Assembly (NCBI GenBank): GCA_003135495.1
Contig: PLBX01000322.1
Coordinates: forward strand, 1,629-8,339
Source of the DNA: Acidobacteriaceae bacterium
GTDB lineage: Bacteria; Acidobacteriota; Terriglobia; Terriglobales; Acidobacteriaceae
Direction of reading: 5' to 3'
DNA: 6,711 nt
Part shown: piece by piece, positions 1 to 6,118 of the stretch
Layout: every line of letters begins with the position of its first letter
Position numbering within the stretch: position 1 is the stretch's first letter
Translations under genes and position numbers: made by a program
Notes under the pieces: model-generated
What the model was told of the DNA's origin: nothing
What the model saw: the letters and a program-made list of their open reading frames with translations, nothing else
The model's database searches: none

Positions 1-2150
1 GTTAGCGCCGGTTGCGAATCGATCAGCGTAATGATGTGATGCGGCTGCACCGTCGTATACGGGGTCGTGCCAAAGTTCAGCCGGCCCTTGGTCAGCAACT
101 GCGTCCCCCCGGTGTTCGCCGTCCCATCCATCATCATCGTCGCGGTCTGGTTCGGCACAGAGTTATTCGGTGAAGTTACGCTTGCCGTGCATACGGTATA
201 TCCCCCCGGCGATGTCTGCCCATAACTCGCGCATTGGTGCGAGAGCTGTAATGGAGTTCCAGACATGCCGACTCCCACCACCGGCCCGCGCTCCACGTCC
301 ACCGTCACGCTCCGATTAACCGACACAATACTGCCAGGCCAAAACGCCAGGTTTCCAACATAGTTACCCTGTTTGATAGTGTAAGCCGTAGTCGCTGATG
401 ACCCGGCGTCGTTGTAAGTGCATACTAAACCGCCCGCGCATGCTGCCGCCTGTGTAAGTCCACGCGCCACATACCCGCACGTTCCTCTCGCGCCACCCGT
501 GCAGCTTACCGCGTTCGGATATACCGCCCCCACTCCAATCGGTGTCGTCATGCGAAGTACGTCATACGTGATCGCGTCCGTTCCATTCGCCACCCTCGGC
601 CACCGCACCGGAATCGAATCGCTTCCCGTCGACAGCCAGTCCAGCACCTGCATCGGAGAGGTCTGCGTGCCGCTCGTCGTATCATTCGCCACGATGAAGT
701 AGGAATACGGCGTAGAACCCGCGCCCCCCGCCGCAAACACGCCTTCGGTCCCGCCATTGCCTGCGATCTGGAAACTGGACGCCCCGCTCGACGTCCCTGC
801 AATCAGTCCCGCAATTCCCAGGCCGGGATACGGCGATCGCGCCGGCGACAGCGGGTTCAGTGCGGCGCTGCTCTCCGAATAGATATTCTTTAAGTACGCC
901 CCCTGATAACTCCCTGTCGTATTCGACGAATACAACTGCCACGGACCTGTCGCCTGCAATACCGTGTTTTCTATGTAAATTCCGTTTGAGTTATAAACCG
1001 TTGCTCCGTTCGAGCCATTCGCAGTTATCGTAGAATCGCGCAGCGTGATCACCGGAGCAACCTGCTGCGCCTGGTTCCCCGCCGAGAATACAAACGATCC
1101 CGTCCAGTTCACTCCGTAATTTAACGGAATCGCCTGATTATTGAAGTGCTGAATGGTCGCGTTTTCGTCGTCCCATAAGTCAAAGAAATTATTGAAGCGC
1201 CCATTTTCCCCCACCTTGTCATAGGAGATATCGATCAAGTGGCTATTCATCGCATTATCCAACACCGCGACATAGGCCAGCGCCACCACCCCTGGAGTCG
1301 ACTGCACCGCCAGGTCTGCTCCCGGATGCGCATACTGAAACGTCGTCGCACTCGGCACCGCAGTCACCACCGCATCGCCCCAGTAACTGCTGTTGTCGGT
1401 GAACAGAATCGTCACCATATCCCCAACACGAAAGCCGTGCGCGCTCCCTGTCGTAATCGTCGCAACCTGCGTCGTTCTTTGCGTCTGCGTTACCGCCACC
1501 CCCGCAAACGCCGGGTTCGACGACACACTCACCGGCGTGCGGAACGTCAATCCCGAAACTGTGTTATCCGTAAAGTCATTCGAACTCTTCAAATCTCCTA
1601 TCTGCAAACACGCCCCACGCTCCAAACAGTTCAACGACGCCCCGTACCCACTTAACACCGATTGATTCGAATGCAAATAAATCGTCCCGTACACGTTATA
1701 ACTGTTCACCACACTAGCCGGCCCATTCGCCGGTATCGTCACGTTACACTGAGAATTAAAGTAAGGAACCTTACTAACACCGCAAGCCTGGTTAATTGCT
1801 TCCTGAATGCCCGATGAGGCGGAACCTATTGTTGTTCCAGAGGAGTAAGAAAAATAGGGAGTGAATGTTATGGTCCCAGAAGAAGCGCCCGAGGTGCAAT
1901 TGCCAGAAATGACTTTGACTGATTCACTTTTTCCACCACCGGAGAGAAGCACTTGATACCCGGCTCCACTAGTGGTATCGATGCCCAGGGGACAAGGAGT
2001 CAGGGTAACTTTGGCTTGCTGGCCGCCAGCCAACGAATTCGAGATCGTTTGCCTCCAGTTCAGTTCTTTCATCCCCGTCTCCGCAACGGAAGGGCAAGCG
2101 ATGACGACGAACTCTAACGCCGCCAAGAACATTACAACTAAACGTCCCAT
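1..2150 (-). CDS. Large exported beta-helix protein with Fn3-like insert (5' part; runs off left edge)
   Basis: My reverse-strand translation gives 716 complete codons without a stop, open at the left edge, so the C-terminus is missing. The ATG at 2150-2148 has an AGAGG Shine-Dalgarno five bases upstream. Residues 1-23 form an export signal (R3, hydrophobic 4-18), with either signal peptidase I cleavage after SVA (21-23) or a lipobox VIAC (16-19). Residues about 114-215 resemble the opening of pectate-lyase-3/tail-spike beta-helices: an 'IQEAINQAC' helix, then 'VTIP', 'GTIYLHSNQSVLSGYGA' and 'NTVSGLTF'. Residues about 218-296 look like a small inserted beta-domain ('ATITTGSAHGFRVGDMVTI', 'VTAVPSATTFQYA'). 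Beta-helix-like, Asn/Gly/Ser/Thr-rich sequence resumes at about 297-465. Residues about 478-540 look Fn3-like ('YSYFIVANDTTSGTQTSP', 'VRWPRVANGTDAITYDVLR'). No catalytic residues can be assigned. It may be a polysaccharide lyase/hydrolase, a glycan-binding protein or an adhesin. The reading frame is certain; the function is only a fold-level inference. Confidence 0.85.
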   Translation of the reverse strand, partial: MGRLVVMFLAALEFVVIACPSVAETGMKELNWRQTISNSLAGGQQAKVTLTPCPLGIDTTSGAGYQVLLSGGGKSESVKVISGNCTSGASSGTITFTPYFSYSSGTTIGSASSGIQEAINQACGVSKVPYFNSQCNVTIPANGPASVVNSYNVYGTIYLHSNQSVLSGYGASLNCLERGACLQIGDLKSSNDFTDNTVSGLTFRTPVSVSSNPAFAGVAVTQTQRTTQVATITTGSAHGFRVGDMVTILFTDNSSYWGDAVVTAVPSATTFQYAHPGADLAVQSTPGVVALAYVAVLDNAMNSHLIDISYDKVGENGRFNNFFDLWDDENATIQHFNNQAIPLNYGVNWTGSFVFSAGNQAQQVAPVITLRDSTITANGSNGATVYNSNGIYIENTVLQATGPWQLYSSNTTGSYQGAYLKNIYSESSAALNPLSPARSPYPGLGIAGLIAGTSSGASSFQIAGNGGTEGVFAAGGAGSTPYSYFIVANDTTSGTQTSPMQVLDWLSTGSDSIPVRWPRVANGTDAITYDVLRMTTPIGVGAVYPNAVSCTGGARGTCGYVARGLTQAAACAGGLVCTYNDAGSSATTAYTIKQGNYVGNLAFWPGSIVSVNRSVTVDVERGPVVGVGMSGTPLQLSHQCASYGQTSPGGYTVCTASVTSPNNSVPNQTATMMMDGTANTGGTQLLTKGRLNFGTTPYTTVQPHHIITLIDSQPAL
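2082..2150 (-). other. Signal peptide of the exported beta-helix protein (lipoprotein or Sec type I)
   Basis: The first 23 residues are MGRLVVMFLAALEFVVIACPSVA. The n-region is short with one Arg, and residues 4-18 are hydrophobic, interrupted by Glu13, which is unusual inside a signal core. Two processing sites compete: V16-I17-A18-C19 fits the lipobox pattern (C19 would be lipidated), and S21-V22-A23 before E24 fits signal peptidase I. The sequence alone does not decide between them. Confidence 0.7.
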
Positions 2151-2155
2151 AGAAA

Positions 2156-2160
2156 CCTCT
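2156..2160 (-). promoter_or_regulatory. Ribosome binding site of the exported protein gene
   Basis: On the minus strand AGAGG lies five bases before the ATG at 2150. It is the clearest Shine-Dalgarno sequence in the window and supports this ATG over the internal Met7, which would lose the basic n-region of the signal peptide. Confidence 0.6.
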
Positions 2161-2220
2161 TCTCAGACAGCTCAGGCCATATCCCTCGAATGAACGGGGT
2201 ATTTAGACGCGCGGACTCTC

Positions 2221-2226
2221 TATAAT
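2221..2226 (+). promoter_or_regulatory. Candidate -10 box (TATAAT) for the AKR-GMC operon
   Basis: This is an exact TATAAT in the divergent intergenic region, oriented toward the aldo/keto reductase. The hexamer at the proper -35 distance (2198-2203, GGTATT) matches poorly, so activity might depend on an activator, or the match may be fortuitous. Weak confidence because it rests on one hexamer. Confidence 0.35.
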
Positions 2227-2340
2227 TGCTTTAGCGCTACAAAGTCTGCAACGGTGACGAGTGTTCTTCAACCTGCTATCTTGCCAAAGCCGCATAGTTG
2301 CGCAGCATAGGAGAATACCGCCAGACAGCAAGAATCATAA

Positions 2341-3342
2341 ATGAAAGATATACCGCGAATGAACGTTTCGACATCGCGATTAGGATTTGGCTGCGTCCAA
2401 CTGACCGCCCATCGTAATCGAAAAGAAGCGGTGTCTGCGCTGGAGCATGCATTCTGCATGGGCATAACGCATTTTGACGTGGCGCGGGCTTATGGCTTTG
2501 GAAGAGCTGAAGGTATTTTGCGAGAGTTTTTAGTAAAAAAGAGAGCGAAGGTGACATTAACCACGAAGTTCGGCATGGAACCGCCCTCTGGTCTGGCTGG
2601 AAACGCCCGGCTCATTAACGGATTAAAAAAGACGCTACGACATTTTCCAGGAGTGCTTCGGCGAGCAAAGAATTATGGATCGGCGATGACCAAATCAGGA
2701 CTTTTTACGCCAGAATCGGCGGTGCGAAGTTTAGAAGTAAGCCTGCGGGAACTGGGAACTGATTATGTCGACATCTTTCTTTTACACGAAGCGACGCTGG
2801 CCGATGCGAATAGTGAGCAATTGGTAGAAGCACTCGTGGCGCAGGTGGAAAAAGGGAAAATTCGCCAACTAGGCCTGGGCTCAGCATTCCCTAAAATTGA
2901 GGCGTGCGGAGAATTACTTCCCGACGTCTACAAGGTCTTACAGTTTAATGACAATGCCGCAGACAGGAGCGTTCAGAAATTGCCTCTGCATAACACGCGA
3001 TTTATGATCACCCACAGCGTGTTCAATCCGCTGAAATCGCTGCAGCGGGCGGTACGAGCGTTTCCTGAAATAGCCCGGGAACATTCGACACGAGTGAACA
3101 TTGACCTGACGGAGCCGGCGACGATGAGTTCTTTCCTACTCCAATTCGCGCTCTGGAATAATCCAGACGGCATGGTTCTGTTTTCCAGCAAAGATCCTTT
3201 GCATATTTCTACCAACGTTCGGGACGCTGCCTCCCTTCCCAGCGAAGAGACGATGCGCTATTTCATCGAGTTCGTGAACCAAATTTTGCTCCCGACTAAT
3301 CCTGGGCGATCGTCGTATACGAGCTTCAGCGAATCGTCATGA
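2341..3342 (+). CDS. Aldo/keto reductase family oxidoreductase
   Basis: 333 residues, normal for the family. It is predicted to be a cytosolic (beta/alpha)8-barrel enzyme interconverting a carbonyl and an alcohol with NAD(P)H. The AKR tetrad is complete: D46 and Y51 in 'HFDVARAYGFG', K76 in 'LTTKFG', H149 in 'DYVDIFLLHEA'. The N-terminal 'SRLGFGCVQL' (12-21) and the C-terminal 'FSSKDPLHISTNV' (281-293, cofactor-phosphate region) also fit. K76 and H149 are 73 residues apart, longer than in the compact AKR1-type enzymes, because of a basic segment at about 80-122. There is no signal peptide. A TAA lies directly before the ATG (2338-2340), so this is the first possible start; its Shine-Dalgarno is weak, with an AGGAG about 27 bases upstream that is too far away. 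Met7 (2359) is the alternative start. The gene overlaps the GMC gene by four bases, so the two are probably co-translated. The substrate is unknown; a sugar or nucleotide-sugar-derived carbonyl is plausible from context. Confidence 0.9.
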   Translation: MKDIPRMNVSTSRLGFGCVQLTAHRNRKEAVSALEHAFCMGITHFDVARAYGFGRAEGILREFLVKKRAKVTLTTKFGMEPPSGLAGNARLINGLKKTLRHFPGVLRRAKNYGSAMTKSGLFTPESAVRSLEVSLRELGTDYVDIFLLHEATLADANSEQLVEALVAQVEKGKIRQLGLGSAFPKIEACGELLPDVYKVLQFNDNAADRSVQKLPLHNTRFMITHSVFNPLKSLQRAVRAFPEIAREHSTRVNIDLTEPATMSSFLLQFALWNNPDGMVLFSSKDPLHISTNVRDAASLPSEETMRYFIEFVNQILLPTNPGRSSYTSFSESS

Positions 3343-4916
3343 TCGTTGATCTCGATGCAACGGAAGGCAATTTAGAACTAAGAGCCGATCTGTGTGTGAT
3401 TGGAACTGGCGCAGCGGGGCTGGTCATTGCCTCGGAAATGAATCACGTTGGGATCAACACGGTGTTGCTCGAAAGCGGGAGCCATGAACACGAACCGTCA
3501 ACCCAAGCGCTTTATGACGTCGCAGTAAGCGGATTGCCTCACCCGGGATCTACGCAAGGACGGTTTCGGGTTTTGGGAGGATCGACTACGAAGTGGGGAG
3601 GGCAGGCTCTAGCTCTTATGCCTTCTGACTTTGAACGGCGCGACTGGGTGCCAAATAGTGGTTGGCCGATCTCGTTTGAAGAATTGAGCACCTACTACGA
3701 ACGCGCAGGCCGATTCTTGATGCTGGACAAATTTAATTTTGATACCGATCTTTTTTCATACTTGCGAACTCGGGCGCCTTCCTTCGATACCGAGCAGCTG
3801 TGGTATCACTTCTCAAAATGGAGTCCGAAGCCGAATCTTCGGGAACATTATTTACCAGGCATTCGCACTGCAGAGAACTGCACCTTGTTGTTGCATGCGA
3901 ATGTTACCGACATCCGACTGGACAATGGGGGCGATAGTATCGCCAACATTCAAATATGCTCGCTGAAAGAAAAGAGGGCGACGGTGCGGGCTCGATCTTA
4001 CGTTCTCTGTATCGGCGGCATTGAAACTGCTCGCCTACTTCTAGCAAACAACAAACAGAGGTCTCTAGGAGTCGGAAATGAGTTCGACCTCGTAGGTCGG
4101 TTCTTCCAGGACCATCCGAGCGCGTTTATCGGTTGGGTCAAGCCCCGAAGTGCTTCGCGCGTGCAGGGGTTATTCAACGTCTTCCACAAGCGCGGACTAA
4201 AGTATTCGGTTCGATGCACCGCGACCCCGGCGTGGCAACGCCTTCATAAAGCACTTAATGTCTCCATGGGCGTAACTTTTGTAGAAGATGATTCAACGTT
4301 GCAAGACATGAAAGATATTTATCTCGCGCTCCGACATGGAAAGGTTACCGAGCGTCTCCTCTCAAAACTGCTTCGAAGAGCGCGGAACCCCAGGTCGGCG
4401 CTGTTGCCGGCTTATCACTTCATGGTGCGTGGCAGGACTTTTGCTCCTGACGCGCGCATGCAAATTGGCCTGACCTCAGAGCAAGAACCTAACATTGAGA
4501 GTCGGATTTTACTCTCTGAGAAATGCGATGCACTGGGCATGCGTCGCGCAGACGTACGCTGGAAATTAACCGATCTGACATTTCATACGATGCGACAGTT
4601 CTCTCGAACATTGCAAAGTGAATTTCTGCGGGCGGGCGTGGGAGAAATCGCTTTGGAGCCTTGGGTTATGGAAGATTCCCCAGAATGGATGAACCACATT
4701 ACAGATCAAAATCATCACATGGGAACAGCGCGTATGGATGATTCACCGAAGTCGGGAGTAGTTGATCGAAATTGCCGAGTGCATGGCGTATCGAATCTTT
4801 TCATCGGCAGCAGCGCTGTGTTTCCTACCGGCGGACACTCGAATCCTACGCTGACGATTATCGCACTTTGCCTCAGGCTCGCTGATCGGCTAAAGCAAGA
4901 GTTAAAGTTTCATTAA
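3339..4916 (+). CDS. GMC-family FAD-dependent oxidoreductase
   Basis: 525 residues, full length for glucose-methanol-choline oxidoreductases, which oxidise alcohols or sugars with FAD. The N-terminal Rossmann motif is GTGAAG (22-27) after a beta strand, with the ribose-binding Glu at E45 ('LLESG'). 'GGSTTKWGGQ' (80-89) is the second flavin contact. 'EPNIESRILLSEKCDALG' (383-400) matches the usual substrate-domain strand. The C-terminal block has 'HHMGTARM' (459-466) and 'GHSNPTLT' (499-506). By analogy with pyranose 2-oxidase-like members, H459 and N502 would be the catalytic His/Asn pair. There is no signal peptide or Tat motif, so it is probably cytosolic. The start ATG lies in an ATGA overlap with the reductase stop and has no strong Shine-Dalgarno, suggesting translational coupling. 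The 3' end shares TTAA with the convergent glycosyltransferase. Whether it uses O2, a quinone or another acceptor cannot be told. The family call is secure; the substrate is unknown. Confidence 0.93.
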   Translation: MIVDLDATEGNLELRADLCVIGTGAAGLVIASEMNHVGINTVLLESGSHEHEPSTQALYDVAVSGLPHPGSTQGRFRVLGGSTTKWGGQALALMPSDFERRDWVPNSGWPISFEELSTYYERAGRFLMLDKFNFDTDLFSYLRTRAPSFDTEQLWYHFSKWSPKPNLREHYLPGIRTAENCTLLLHANVTDIRLDNGGDSIANIQICSLKEKRATVRARSYVLCIGGIETARLLLANNKQRSLGVGNEFDLVGRFFQDHPSAFIGWVKPRSASRVQGLFNVFHKRGLKYSVRCTATPAWQRLHKALNVSMGVTFVEDDSTLQDMKDIYLALRHGKVTERLLSKLLRRARNPRSALLPAYHFMVRGRTFAPDARMQIGLTSEQEPNIESRILLSEKCDALGMRRADVRWKLTDLTFHTMRQFSRTLQSEFLRAGVGEIALEPWVMEDSPEWMNHITDQNHHMGTARMDDSPKSGVVDRNCRVHGVSNLFIGSSAVFPTGGHSNPTLTIIALCLRLADRLKQELKFH

Positions 4917-6118
4917 TTTTTGGACGGATCGCACAATTTCTGTCGTACGGATTGGCGATAAACGCTGATGAGATTTTGTGCCTGATGCGACAGGGTTAAT
5001 TTTTCCAAAATCGTTTGCCGCGCTGCATACCCTATGCGACCACGTAAGTCGGAAGATGCTAACAAAGCACTAAGGACCTTAACGAGATCTTCCTGTGCAT
5101 CTCCCGGAATAAGCCATCCATTCTCGCCATGCTCAATCACTCCCTCAATTCCCTGCCCTCGGCACGCAATGATCGGCTTGCCGCAGGACATCGCCTCCAA
5201 GTACACGCAGCCCAAGCCCTCGTTGCGACTGGGCAACACAAAGATTGTGCAGTTGCGCATGGCTTCAGCTACTTCGATGCGACTCTTGCGACCTGCAAAG
5301 CGAACATCTTCCTCTATGCGCAGCTCGCTTGCGAGTGCCTCGAATTGCGCACGATAGAGCCCCTCTCCGATAACGGTGCAACGAATCTGAGGAAACGTCG
5401 ATTTTAGAATTCCGACCGCTCGTAAAACTAGTTCGTGACCTTTGCTCGGAAGTAATTGCCCGACCACCAAAATTTCTGCCGGGAGCACTTCGGCGTTCGC
5501 TGGTAAAGGAGAAAATAGAGTCGGGTCGACGCCGTTGTACACGACGTCGCTAGAAATTCCAGCTTGCATTCTAGCCTGCAGAATTTCTTGTACTCTTGCG
5601 CTGACACATATCACGCTTCGCGCCGCACGGTAAACATACACAGATGCCTGGCGACGCCATGCGGCAGCAATGCCGGTATGAGAGCAGGTGTTAAATACAT
5701 CCAACCCGTGCACGGTGACCACAAATGGGATATTCAATTTCTTCGAGAGCAACGCAGCAGCTAGGCCCTACGGGAGCGCCGAGTGGGCATGGATAACATC
5801 AATCGGCTTCGCACGGTGCAGTTTTTCGACTCTCGGCAGAAGTCGCCTGAAGAGGAACTTTCCTGCGCTTGATAGTCCTAATATTCCCGGGGGACACTGC
5901 AGGTAGCGAACCCAATCTGCGGGAGCAGATCGAATCGAACGCTTTCGCCTGTGATAAATCGAGGAAACCGCAATTACGCTCGACTCAATGCCCAGGTTTT
6001 CAAACTGCTCCATGGGTTCTGCGACAAAGCAACCATCAACTTCGTTTTGATCCGACGGGAAAAACGGGGTGATGGTGAGAACATTGAGCGGTGATGCAAG
6101 TTCTTCCAATCGAGACAT
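4913..6118 (-). pseudogene. GT4 glycosyltransferase interrupted by an in-frame TAG (codon 117)
   Basis: One reading frame of 402 codons including the final stop, the usual size of a two-domain GT-B family 4 enzyme, broken by TAG at 5770-5768. The 5' part (6118-5768, 116 residues) is the N-terminal acceptor domain, starting 'LNVLTITPFFPSDQNEVDG' and ending 'DVIHAHSALP'. The 3' part resumes in the same frame with 'GLAAALLSKKLNIPFVVTVHG' interrupted by nothing else. The C-terminal nucleotide-sugar domain is intact: 'VVGQLLPSKGHELVL' (around residues 218-232) and the E-X7-E motif E300-GLGCVYL-E308, followed by 'AMSCGKPIIA'. Translation might restart at TTG 5752, but that product would lack the acceptor domain. 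The start ATG overlaps the upstream glycosyltransferase stop (TGATG), so the two were an operon. Function, if intact: transfer of a sugar from a nucleotide-sugar donor to a growing glycan. Explanations for the TAG are a recent nonsense mutation, a sequencing error, or suppression. The rest of the frame shows no decay. Confidence 0.85.
5768..5770 (-). other. In-frame amber codon splitting the GT4 gene
   Basis: Minus-strand TAG lies between CCG (Pro116) and GGC (Gly118), at the conserved loop 'HAHSALP-x-GLAAALLS' just after the strand carrying the HAH motif. The reading frame before and after is identical, so this is a single-codon stop and not a frameshift. One substitution from GAG, AAG, CAG, TCG, TTG, TGG, TAC or TAT would produce it. 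Confidence 0.9.

Larger units (their letters stand above)
2151..2340. promoter_or_regulatory. Divergent intergenic region with candidate promoters
   Basis: These 190 bp separate two divergent genes and should carry the promoters of both. On the plus strand a perfect TATAAT lies at 2221-2226, but no good -35 box sits 16-18 bp upstream. Used as a -10 box it would start transcription near 2233 and leave a leader of about 108 nt before the reductase. On the minus strand AATTAT (2227-2222) lies 18 bp from TTGCAG (2251-2246), a weak promoter overlapping the same bases. An 8-bp palindrome TAGCGCTA (2232-2239) sits at the predicted plus-strand start and could be an operator half or chance. GCATAG occurs twice (2292-2297, 2305-2310). 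No terminator or riboswitch-like structure was recognised. Confidence 0.35.

Noticed and set aside
418..1665. Several plus-strand ORFs (418-702, 1239-1655, 1393-1665) and other-frame minus ORFs (548-802, 682-942)
   Set aside because: They all lie inside the continuous 716-codon minus-strand frame, have Arg/Pro/Cys-rich compositions typical of shadow frames, and have no domain pattern.
1972..2193. Plus-strand ORF across the start of the exported protein gene
   Set aside because: It overlaps the signal peptide coding region of a well-supported gene, lacks a ribosome site and shows no recognisable motif.
2292..2310. Direct repeat GCATAG x2 before the reductase gene
   Set aside because: A six-base repeat is expected by chance in a region of this size; kept only as a note in the intergenic entry.
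5762..5770. TAGGGCCTA inverted repeat at the amber codon as a readthrough structure
   Set aside because: Four-base arms with a one-base centre are too short to form a meaningful RNA hairpin, and no known readthrough element was recognised.
5750..5790. A frameshift or programmed slippage site as the cause of the split
   Set aside because: The frame is identical on both sides and there is no homopolymer or slippery heptamer; the only lesion is the TAG itself.
4913..6118. Two separate genes (279-residue and 116-residue proteins) in place of one interrupted gene
   Set aside because: They are in the same frame, five codons apart. The first carries only the N-terminal half and the second only the C-terminal half of one GT4 fold, and the second would have to begin at an internal TTG.
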